From positions 1 through 51,942 of the forward strand of contig CAZWLJ010000021.1 of assembly GCA_964634605.1 (NCBI GenBank): DNA of 51,942 bases, in the 5' to 3' direction. This document shows positions 44,029 through 51,942 of the stretch, piece by piece. Numbering within the stretch: position 1 is the stretch's first letter; every line of letters begins with the position of its first letter. The DNA is from UPXZ01 sp964634605 (GTDB lineage Bacteria; Bacteroidota; Bacteroidia; Bacteroidales; Paludibacteraceae). Under the pieces are notes generated by a model, which searched no databases, had not been told where the DNA came from, and saw only the letters and a list, made by a program, of their open reading frames with translations. Position numbers and translations under genes: made by a program.

Positions 44029-44336
44029 AATAAATAAATTAAAGTGATTATATTAGATTTTGTGATTCGAAATTGGTTAAAGTTTGGCAAAGATAAATAT
44101 ATTTTTTTTTTACTATCAATAGCAGGAAAATAAATTTAAAAAAATCTGTCAAATTGATTAATTATTTAAGTTATTACTTTCATAAACGCGGAAACAACAT
44201 AGATTCTAAGCTGAAATGTTAACAATTCAGGATATATCGTATAAATAAACCGAAATAATATTTCAAGAATTACCGTTACATTTTATTTTATTTTATTATT
44301 TTTGCAGCACCCAGAAACTAAATCTAAAACAAGCCT
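44029..44336. promoter_or_regulatory. Divergent promoter region of two GEVED/T9SS proteins
   Basis: A 308-base AT-rich gap with a -7 box for each side: TATCTTTG on the minus strand at 44088-44095, about 60 nt before the large protein, and TATTTTTG on the plus strand at 44297-44304, 33 nt before the smaller one. Nothing else was seen. Confidence 0.6.
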
Positions 44337-45920
44337 ATGAAATCAATTTACAAAAAAAATCTGCCATTGATTTTGTTGTTTTTTTCCAGTCTGCTATTTG
44401 CTCAAACAACTACTCTTAAACCATACGAGCAAATCGGAGAAATGATTAAAACCAATGCTGTATCTCCTGAAAACGCAGTTTATAAAATTCCCTGCGGTTC
44501 CGCGAATGCCTCCTTTTATCTTATTTTTGCTCTTACTTCCGGTGAAGCGGTACAAAAACCAATCACTTACATACCGAATGTATTGCCTCCTTCCGGTTAT
44601 TACATTAATTTTTCTAAAATTCCCACTTTTATTGAAAGAGGAAAATCGTTCGATTTAGTGGTAACACCTAAGGTTGCTAATAGTACAATCACCTCTGTTT
44701 TCACCTATGCATTTGTGGATTGGAACAGAGATGGCGTTTTTGAAAACGATTTGGGAAAAAAGGAAATTACCGGTTTTGCCGGAAGAACAGTTACCGGCAC
44801 TAAGTACTCAATCAGCGTGCCAGCTGACGCTCCGTTAGGCAAAACCAGAATCCGTGTAAGGCTCTCGTCAGTAAATTCAACTTCATACACGGCTGATGAT
44901 GCTGTAACTTCTGGTTATATTTATGATTTCCCGGTTTTTGTAACTGAAAAAACAGCGACAACAGATTATTTATTAAATGTATCATCCAGTAATCTAAATT
45001 TAGGGGTTGCAATCATTGAATCTGCTTCTTCAACTAACGACGGAAGATTTCCGGCTGGTACTAACGTTACTGTAAAAGCTGTAAAAGGCAATGTATCAAC
45101 ATTTACCGGCTGGACAGATGGTTTGAACATTTTAAGCACGGATGAAACATACACTTTCCCGCTTTCAAAACCGCAATATTTAATAGCATTATTTTCTGCT
45201 CCGACTCCTGTCCTTGAAGCGCCTCAGGTAAGCACATCCAGCAATCCGATCTGGTATCAGATTAAAAATGCTCAAACAGATAACAGGCTCAATACTTTCA
45301 TTTCTTACGAAACAACCATTCCTTCAGGATATTCCACCCAGTTAAGAATACAAAAGCCCGAGGATACCACTGATAAATTTCTGTGGAGACTCGAAGCATC
45401 TGTGAATGGTATGGTAAAATTGGTAAACAGAGGAACGAATAAGCAAATTTATTCTGCAACAGGAAGCACGACAGATCCGCTAAACGTGGCTGATATCGGG
45501 TCTGATTTTTATGTCTATCCCGTAGCAAATGCAAACGGAAGTTATACGGTGGATTATAATAAACAGACTGACAAGCATTTGAATGGAGGTACTATCTATA
45601 ATATTTTATTATATAGCGGCGGTATTGGAACAGGCTCCGGTTGGTATTTTTATCGCGTACCTACTGAACTTATTCCTAGTTCAACAGCTAAAATTTCAGA
45701 ACCTTATTTTGATGTGCATTACAGTTCAAAAGTCATTAATTTCAAGAATTTGAAAATCGGAGATCATGTGGGCATTTATGATTTGTCAGGACATAAATTA
45801 GCAGGTTTTAAAAGCAATTCACAAAATGCTTCTTATGATTTTTCAGAGAAGGGAATATTTATTATAGCTGTACAATCCGCAGATGGTCAATTGTTTATAA
45901 AGAAAATTATTATTTCATAA
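44337..45920 (+). CDS. Secreted GEVED/beta-trefoil-like protein with T9SS tail
   Basis: A 527-residue protein with a signal peptide ending near LLFAQ. Residues about 85-205 form a GEVED domain (TYAFVDWNRDGVFEND, then SVPADAPLGKTRIRVRL). Residues about 208-288 form a bacterial repeat domain (GNVSTFTGWTDG), about 300-440 a RICIN-like trefoil region (KFLWRLEASVNGMVKLVNR), and the last 80 residues are a T9SS sorting domain (GIYDLSGHKLAGF, GIFIIAVQS). It is a shorter counterpart of the divergent 1046-residue protein and precedes the sulfatase by 101 nt. A surface glycan-binding role is inferred; no enzymatic motif was seen. Confidence 0.75.
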   Translation: MKSIYKKNLPLILLFFSSLLFAQTTTLKPYEQIGEMIKTNAVSPENAVYKIPCGSANASFYLIFALTSGEAVQKPITYIPNVLPPSGYYINFSKIPTFIERGKSFDLVVTPKVANSTITSVFTYAFVDWNRDGVFENDLGKKEITGFAGRTVTGTKYSISVPADAPLGKTRIRVRLSSVNSTSYTADDAVTSGYIYDFPVFVTEKTATTDYLLNVSSSNLNLGVAIIESASSTNDGRFPAGTNVTVKAVKGNVSTFTGWTDGLNILSTDETYTFPLSKPQYLIALFSAPTPVLEAPQVSTSSNPIWYQIKNAQTDNRLNTFISYETTIPSGYSTQLRIQKPEDTTDKFLWRLEASVNGMVKLVNRGTNKQIYSATGSTTDPLNVADIGSDFYVYPVANANGSYTVDYNKQTDKHLNGGTIYNILLYSGGIGTGSGWYFYRVPTELIPSSTAKISEPYFDVHYSSKVINFKNLKIGDHVGIYDLSGHKLAGFKSNSQNASYDFSEKGIFIIAVQSADGQLFIKKIIIS

Positions 45921-46021
45921 CCTGATACGATGAACAGCCATTTGAGACAATTTCTCAACCAGGAGAATAAAAAGTGGCGTGTTACATGTGACCTTTTACA
46001 AAAGAAATAATTAATAAACAC

Positions 46022-47449
46022 ATGAAAAAATCAAATTATACTTTCAGAATTCTTTCAGGAGGGCTTATTGCAACCTCCTTAGTGGCAAATGTGCAAGAGT
46101 TACTGGCACAAAATAACGCGAAGCAAGAGGATCAAAAAATTGTTACTTCACCCAATGTTGTTTTTATTTTATGTGATGACCTGGGGTTCAGCGATATAGA
46201 GGCATATGGAAACCAGATTATTTCCACCCCGAATATTAATAAACTGGTAAACAGGGGAATGTCTTTTACACAATTCTACGCTGCTTCAACTGTAAGCGCA
46301 CCGTCAAGGGCAAGTTTGCTAACAGGTCAGCATGTGGGATATACGAAAATCAGGGGTAATAAAGAAATATATCCTGAAGGACAGGAGCCTCTTGATCCTT
46401 CTGTAAAAGTCATTCCTCAACTTTTTAAGCAAGCGGGTTACACAACGGGTGCTTTCGGAAAATGGGGATTGGGTTACCCTGGTTCTGGTTCTGAGCCTAC
46501 AGATGTGGGATTTGATAAATTTTATGGCTACAATTGCCAGAGAGAGTCTCACAGTTATTATCCCGGATGGCTTTATGATAATAAAACAAAAGTAACATTC
46601 AACGGAGCTCAATACTCTGCTGACTCTATTCAGCAGGCAGGTTTGCGGTTTATCCGGGACAATAAAGACAAGCATTTTTTTGCCTTCCTGGCTTATACGT
46701 TGCCACATGCTGGTTTGGAGCAGCCCAAAGACTCTATTTACAATAAATACGCAGATAAATTCTGTGAAACGAATTATGGCGGCGACTCCGGAAGTAAATA
46801 TGCTGCTGCAGACAAACCCCGTGCTCAATTTGCCGGTATGGTTTCCAGACTGGATGCTTATGTAGGACAAGTTGTAGCAGAACTGGAAAAACAGGGTATC
46901 CTGAATAATACGCTTTTAATTTTTACCAGTGATAACGGCCCGCATACAGAAGGTGGAGGAGACCCTAATTTCTTTAATACAGAAAAACTGCTCAGAGGAT
47001 TTAAAAGATCGCTTTACGAAGGTGGTGTGAGAGTTCCGTTTATTGCAGTCTGGCCGGGACATATTCCTGCCGGAGTCACTACAAATCAGGTGGCAGCAGG
47101 TTGGGATATGATGGCAACTTTCAATGAAATGCTTGGACAACAAGCCACCTGGACTCAAGCCACACAAGGATTGTCTGTTCTTCCTACCCTGATTAACCAG
47201 GGTACCCAGGCTCAGCATGATCATTTATACTTTGAATTCCATGAAGAAAATGGAAGACAAATGGTTCGGAAAGGTGAATGGGTACTTATTCGCCAAAATG
47301 TGAACACTACTCCAGCATTAGAATTATATAATCTGGATCAGGACTTATATGAAAATAATAATCTGGCAAACCAATATCCGGATAAAGTTCAGGAATTAAA
47401 AACCATTATGGATACAGACCGCACTTCATCCACCATGTTTGGTTTTTAA
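46022..47449 (+). CDS. Arylsulfatase-family sulfatase (S1), serine type
   Basis: A 475-residue exported sulfatase. The signal peptide ends near ELLAQ (residue 30). Metal ligands lie in LCDDLGFSD, and the formylglycine site is VSAPSRASLLTG with Ser92 in place of Cys, so maturation needs an anaerobic radical SAM maturase, which is not in this window. FGKWGLG and FTSDNGPH complete the active site. No T9SS tail or lipobox was found, so a periplasmic location is likely. It follows the GEVED protein in the same direction, and the sialidase ends convergently beyond. The sulfated substrate cannot be named; the neighbourhood suggests glycoconjugates. Confidence 0.9.
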   Translation: MKKSNYTFRILSGGLIATSLVANVQELLAQNNAKQEDQKIVTSPNVVFILCDDLGFSDIEAYGNQIISTPNINKLVNRGMSFTQFYAASTVSAPSRASLLTGQHVGYTKIRGNKEIYPEGQEPLDPSVKVIPQLFKQAGYTTGAFGKWGLGYPGSGSEPTDVGFDKFYGYNCQRESHSYYPGWLYDNKTKVTFNGAQYSADSIQQAGLRFIRDNKDKHFFAFLAYTLPHAGLEQPKDSIYNKYADKFCETNYGGDSGSKYAAADKPRAQFAGMVSRLDAYVGQVVAELEKQGILNNTLLIFTSDNGPHTEGGGDPNFFNTEKLLRGFKRSLYEGGVRVPFIAVWPGHIPAGVTTNQVAAGWDMMATFNEMLGQQATWTQATQGLSVLPTLINQGTQAQHDHLYFEFHEENGRQMVRKGEWVLIRQNVNTTPALELYNLDQDLYENNNLANQYPDKVQELKTIMDTDRTSSTMFGF

Positions 47450-47469
47450 TTTATAATCAATAATTTATT

Positions 47470-47505
47470 AAAAAGCCTGACGGAATATTTTTCAGCAGGC
47501 TTTTT
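47470..47505 (+). terminator. Intrinsic terminator after the sulfatase
   Basis: The stem AAAAAGCCTG (47470-47479) and CAGGCTTTTT (47496-47505), with a 16-nt loop and terminal T-run, lies 20 nt after the sulfatase stop. Confidence 0.85.
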
Positions 47506-47602
47506 AATTTAATCTTTCGTATTCACCTTTGATAAAGCCAGGTCAGATTTGTATGAAATATCGAACTATTTCCCATTTCAATATTGTATATTTACAACCA
47601 TG

Positions 47603-47639
47603 ACACGGGGCTGTTTCCTTTTGTGAAACAGCCCCGTGT
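47603..47639. terminator. Strong perfect hairpin after the sialidase gene
   Basis: A perfect 15-bp GC-rich stem, ACACGGGGCTGTTTC (47603-47617) and GAAACAGCCCCGTGT (47625-47639), has a 7-nt loop. It lies 26 nt past the sialidase stop on the minus strand. No T-run follows on either strand, so termination is likely but not certain. Confidence 0.65.
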
Positions 47640-47665
47640 TGAATGATCAGTTTGTGTACTCTCTG

Positions 47666-49299
47666 TTATTTCACACTTACCTTCACGGTGTCTTCGTCCA
47701 CTTTAACCAGATAAATACCCTTCGAAAGGCGGGCGTTGGTTCTCATTTCAGTTCCGTTAACCGAAAAAACACGGTAGGGTTTATCAGTTCCGGATACTCT
47801 GATAATTCCATCTGATGAAGTTACGCTGAATGAAGCGCCTTTTTTCTCAGGCGAAGCAGTTGACAACGACGTAAAAGTATCGGTACCCGAACTAAGCCAG
47901 TCCAGTGTAAAATTAACAAAAGTCATGGTGTAAGCGTTCGATCCGTCTTCCTCGAAGAAAACGCCAATGGTTCCGTCGGGCAGAATGGTTACCGACGAAT
48001 AGGCTGAGGTGCCCGGACACAGCACTTTGCTTACCGGCCAGGATGTACCTTCGTTGTAACTCATCCACATGGTGAGGTTACGGCGGTCTGATGCATTAGG
48101 CAGGGTGTGGAGCAGACGGCTTTTGTTGTATCCGTCCAGCACTGAGGTGTAACGCAGGATATCGGCATCGCAGGCATTGCCCCAGATTTCGCTCCAGGTA
48201 CTCTGTGTACCCCAGGTTACTCCTCCGTCGGATGATTTGTTCCATTTACGGTTACCTCCGGCACGTGTACTCATCAGGATATCGCCGTTATCGAGTTCCA
48301 CCACTTTGGCCTCGTCGGCACCTGTCATTGCCACGTTGGATACCTGCCAGTTTAGTCCGTCGTCGTCGGAATATACAGCAAAGTTCTGGATGCCGCCATC
48401 GGGCACCCGTACAGCCAGTACGGCCATCAGCCGGCCATTGCGCAGACACAGGGCATGTCCCGAGCCAAAGAAAGCTCCCAGCCAGGTTGCCCGCACTGGA
48501 TCCGAACATTCGGCGCCGTAAAACTGAGGTGTCAGGTCGCGGGGTGAAGACCAGGACAGACCATTATCGGTACTCGTGGAGATGTATGTGCGTAACGGAT
48601 TGGCTGCAGTAGCGCCAAAGAAACCGGGACCGCCCACATAAAGCGCGTGCAGTTTACCTGAATTAGAAGCAATGATGGCTGCGTCGCCAAAACCATTGCT
48701 GTTGCCCGTACCCTGTGCCACAATAGCAGGTTCCGACCAGGTTTTTCCTCCATCGGTACTTTTGCGCGACACCACATCGATATCTGCCGGGAGGTCGCCC
48801 GAATGGTATTTGCGCTTGTCGCTGAGAGCAACCAGCGAGCCATCGGCCGCGGTAGCAATAGCGGGAATACGGTAACTTACCGAGTTGTAATCGCCGGGTT
48901 GCAGCACCACCTTGCGGGTGAGGTACACAATGCTGTAAAGCGAAGTTGTGGTTGACGGCGGAGCAATAGTTTGTGCCTGATTATTTCCATCGGTATAACC
49001 CACAGAGAGTATGCGGTTATCTACAACAGCACCTTCAGTTGCGTTTTCAGCAATATCTGCGGCAACATACAACTGATGTGTTCCGGCGCCGAGTGTAAGG
49101 GGTGATGCAAGTGTAAACGTTACCGGATTTGTAGTAGTAAACGGACCTTCGACAGTAGCCAGCAGCGTATGGGTTGCGGGATTGAGACGCGTGGAATTAC
49201 CTGTATAGTAGAGTTTCAGGCGCTGCACAGCAGTTGCCGTACTGGTTCCTTCAAGGTCAATGGTCACCGAATTAAGACTTACACTACCGATAAATCCGC
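47666..49299 (-). CDS. GH33 sialidase with T9SS tail (C-terminal part of a gene cut by an assembly gap)
   Basis: The frame is open from the gap edge; the first Met at 49267 is internal, since in-frame residues GFIGSVSLNSV precede it. Residues after the gap form a BNR-associated N-terminal domain, then a six-bladed sialidase with the YRIPAIATAADGSLVAL arginine motif and Asp-boxes STDGGKTW, STDNGLSW, SDDDGLNW and SSDGGVTW. The end (VFSVNGTEMR, GIYLVKVDEDTVKVSVK) is a T9SS sorting domain. It releases terminal sialic acid at the cell surface or outside. It almost certainly continues into the minus-strand fragment at 49400-51549; the frame differs across the gap, but the 100 Ns are a placeholder length. 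Confidence 0.85.
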
Positions 49300-49399
49300 N
49301 NNNNNNNNNNNNNNNNNNNNNNNNNNNNNNNNNNNNNNNNNNNNNNNNNNNNNNNNNNNNNNNNNNNNNNNNNNNNNNNNNNNNNNNNNNNNNNNNNNN
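49300..49399. other. Assembly gap (100 N)
   Basis: Exactly 100 undetermined bases, the conventional size for a gap of unknown length. It lies within what looks like one long minus-strand gene. Confidence 0.99.
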
Positions 49400-51549
49400 T
49401 CTTCACCCAGCCAGGTAACGTTAAAACCTGTAGCGGTTGCAGTAGTGCCGTCATTTCGCGGATTGGCCGAGATATAAAGCGAGGATGCCGAATTCTGAAT
49501 AGCTACTTTTCCGTTTCCCATGTCGGTAAATTTCCAGGCTTTGTTCGGATTGAGTGATTTCGTGGTATACAGAATGGCGGTACCGGCCGTATTGTTCTGA
49601 TTAAGCATCACCTGTCCGTTGCTGTAGCCTGAGTTTGCCGAAACGATGTAGTACCACGTGTCATTTCCGGCAGTACTCAGTTTTATCGGGTTGCGGGTAG
49701 CAGTAAATGTGGTTTTAGCCAGACTCAGCGTAGCTGCAGCATTCGTTTTATCGGTGCTTGAAGCTGTACCGCTGTTGTTAACCGCGATAGCAGCATCGAT
49801 AGCAGCACGGAAAGTGGCTTTGCTGGCAGCAGTGTACATACCCGGATTGGTTCCGGCAGGTGCTTTTGCATACACCGTTTCGCAATCGAGAATGGTGGTT
49901 GTAAGCACATCACCCGGGTCGTTGAGCAGCAACTGGAATGAACAGTTGTCTGATATTCCACCGGTGTAGCACATCAGCCCGTAGTTTTGTCCGCTTCCGC
50001 TGGCATGCAGACGGAAAGTTGCGCTTCCGGAAGTCGTATTGTCTTCCACCAGAAAATACTGTATTCCATTGGTTGCATCGGTAGCATAGGTCGATTTATT
50101 GAAATACACCGGTTTGGCCGCAGGAATAGCTGTTTCAGCTTTTAATATTATATTGTTGGCTATATTCGTATTCATATAAGCGCCGCTCACCTTGTTTTGC
50201 AATGCGTATCCACTTCCGTTTGCCACAATTTTCCAGAGCTGATTATCGTTAAATGTCCTTTCCTTGTTGAGAACCTGCGTTCCGGCGGACTGATATTCGG
50301 CATAAAGAGCCGTAGCCGTTGAACCGCGGGTTCCTTTTATCCAGTACCAGTATTCATTGCTGCCCGAACTTACCTGAATCTGATTGGCAGCAGCCTGATA
50401 GGTAGTGATAGCTGCGTTGAGGGTTGTCACAGCAGCAGCATCGTTGGATGGATCTGCATCGTTGCGGGTAGCAACAGCAGCCGAAATAGCAGCCGAAAAG
50501 GTAGTACGGGTAGCTTCACTGTATTGTCCGGGATGAACACCGGTTTTGGTAGAACTCAGCAGCGACTGAGCGACAGAAATACTCTGATCAAGTTCCGTGG
50601 TGGCTACAAAAAGCCAGGCAGTACGGCTGTTAGCTCCCTGATCGGCATACCGGTCGCATAAATTGCTGTTCCAGGCAATGGTCGGACTGTTACCGCCGGA
50701 ACTGATTTTGTACTGTACAGGAATGGTTGACGGGTAAGCAGTGAAAGCAAATCCGTCAGCGGTGGTGGCTCCGTTCCAGCTTCCGTTCATATAGAAGTTT
50801 GTAGCCTTGTTTTTTAATTTTATGGTTCCGGCTTCGTTGACCACAGCCCATAAGGCACTGTCACCAACCAGTGTCTTAGCGCCCCATCTCAATCTCGAAC
50901 CACTTGTTTTCGGGGAAATGATATAATTTCCGGCCAGCGTAACAGGGTTTACCCCGCTGCCCGATGAAGCCGATTCGATGAAATAATACACCGGATTAGC
51001 AGTAGTTACGGCATATACAGTCGGAGTGCTGTTTTTCAGGTAGTTGTAGTTATCTTCGCTTCCGGGAGCCACGATAAAATACCAGTGAAGTTTATCATTT
51101 TCACTGGTTTGCCTGTCGCACAGATTATTATTGTAAGCAATCGTAAATGATTGTCCTCCCGACTGTATTTTGTAATAAGTCTGACCGGCATACTGTGTGG
51201 CCAGAAAAACATCGCCGGCAGTTGCATAGCTATGACTGCCCGACATGTAATATCCTGTCAGTTTGTTTTTCAGTTTTACAGTACCAGCTTCATTTACAAT
51301 CTGCCACATTGCACTGTCGTTGTTGAGAGTGGTTTTAAGCGCGTGTCTTAATTTACCGCCCGTAGTGAGACGTGGCAGCAGTACATTTCCGGTATAACCG
51401 GCTACGGCTGATTGATTTTCGATGTAGTAATAGACCGGTTTATCGCTTCCGGACACGATGGGAGCAGCAGCTGTACCATTCACCTGGGCACTAAGCTGCA
51501 TAGTGATTCCGGTCAGAATCAGAACTAAAAATAGTGTGATTTTCTTCAT
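49400..51549 (-). CDS. N-terminal part of the modular sialidase: trefoil-like and FIVAR modules
   Basis: This fragment opens with a signal peptide (MKKITLFLVLILTGITMQLSAQ region, cleavage after QLSAQ) and reads into the gap after about 716 codons. It contains four RICIN-like repeats marked by SAMWQIVNEAGTVKLKNK, SALWAVVNEAGTIKLKNK, NQLWKIVANGSGYALQNK and NKAWKFTDMGNGKVAIQN. Between them are two FIVAR-like helical modules (HPGQYSEATRTTFSAAI and NPGMYTAASKATFRAAI). Such modules bind or space glycan-binding domains. No catalytic domain is present before the gap, and the sialidase domain follows after it on the same strand, so this is read as the lectin-like front of one secreted sialidase of at least about 1260 residues. 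Confidence 0.75.
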
Positions 51550-51942
51550 GCATTAGTTGTTTTGAGTATTATTTATTAAGGGTTTTTCCTGTAAAATATT
51601 TTTTTAACGTTGAAAGTACGATGCTGATCAAACAAGGAAAATAATCAGTTAAGCAAAGGTAAGGGAAGGTAAATAATTCGAATAAAGGTTTTTATGAGTA
51701 TGCGATGCAAAACAAAGTCAGATGCCAGCTTTATGCAGCAATTTGAATTATAAGTGTTTTGTACGCTAACAATAAGGACGCAAATATAATAATAACTTTT
51801 AATATATAAACGATATCAAGTAAAATATTATAACACATTTAACCGTATTTTTTTAATTTCTTTTCAGGACTATCAGAGCTCTGCAGTTCTCTTCCACTCT
51901 GGCAGAGTTTGTAGGGCTTCTCTCCCACTCTGCCAGAGTTCA
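51550..51942. promoter_or_regulatory. Upstream region of the modular sialidase gene
   Basis: An AT-rich 393-base stretch without a gene. Minus-strand -7 boxes are TACCTTTG at 51654-51661 (about 105 nt before the ATG) and TATATTTG at 51781-51788. The right edge carries a repeat described separately. Confidence 0.5.
51891..51941. repeat. 31-bp-period repeat with inverted CTCTGGCAGAG / CTCTGCCAGAG cores at the right edge
   Basis: CTTCCACTCTGGCAGAGTTT (51891-51910) recurs as CTCCCACTCTGCCAGAGTTC (51922-51941), 17 of 20 bases the same. The 11-bp cores are exact reverse complements, so they could form a hairpin. The array may continue past the window. Confidence 0.55.

Noticed and set aside
46319..46870. 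183-codon minus-strand open frame
   Set aside because: It is antisense to the sulfatase catalytic region and carries no recognisable domain.
49267..49267. Met at 49267 as the start of a separate sialidase gene
   Set aside because: The frame continues upstream to the gap edge with domain-like sequence, and no signal peptide follows this Met although the protein has a T9SS tail.
51860..51942. CRISPR array at the right edge
   Set aside because: The repeated unit is about 20 bp with an 11-bp interval, too short for spacers, and no cas genes are present.

Overview
The window looks like a chromosomal segment of an anaerobic or facultative glycan-degrading Bacteroidota, most likely order Bacteroidales. 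The supporting signs are a SusC/SusD pair, a one-protein hybrid two-component regulator, TAnnTTTG-type promoters, weak Shine-Dalgarno signals, lipoproteins with acidic surface-export signals, GEVED domains and C-terminal type IX secretion (T9SS) tails. The genus cannot be fixed from the sequence. No rRNA, tRNA, CRISPR array, integrase or complete insertion sequence was seen.

Layout. (1) 1-4162, minus strand: a rhamnogalacturonan I backbone operon with a GH105/CE12 fusion, L-rhamnose mutarotase, a CE12 acetylesterase and the start of a second GH105. (2) 4594-9357, plus strand: rhaB, rhaA, rhaT and an AraC-type regulator. (3) 9442-20986, minus strand: an arabinan utilisation locus (two GH43, SusD, SusC, a two-module lipoprotein, GH51), followed on the plus strand by its likely hybrid sensor/regulator (21518-25753). 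(4) 25825-38722, minus strand: a mixed catabolic cluster with a tandem class II aldolase, a SorE-like dehydrogenase, a RhaE-RhaW-type aldolase/dehydrogenase, a PHP protein, a GH28, and a 2-oxo acid dehydrogenase complex (fused E1, E3, E2). (5) 39460-40677, plus strand: a ROK regulator divergent from that complex. (6) 40888-51549: secreted lectin-like proteins with T9SS tails, an arylsulfatase, and a large modular sialidase gene interrupted by a 100-N assembly gap.

How it fits together. Blocks 1-4 amount to a pectin (rhamnogalacturonan I with arabinan side chains) programme. Surface GH43 enzymes and SusCD capture arabinan, GH51 releases arabinose, and CE12, GH105 and GH28 strip acetyl groups, unsaturated uronate and galacturonate. 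Rhamnose then passes through RhaM, RhaT, RhaA and RhaB. The aldolase step is absent from the rhaBAT operon but is supplied about 20 kb away by the aldolase/dehydrogenase at 28615-30612. Block 6 points to a different substrate, a sialylated or sulfated glycoconjugate.

The most unusual structure is a family of short GC-rich palindromes (core CCCCTTTAGGGG followed by a second G-run) found almost only in block 4. At three gene junctions they form inverted pairs about 80-90 nt apart that touch stop and start codons, and three copies lie inside reading frames and are translated.
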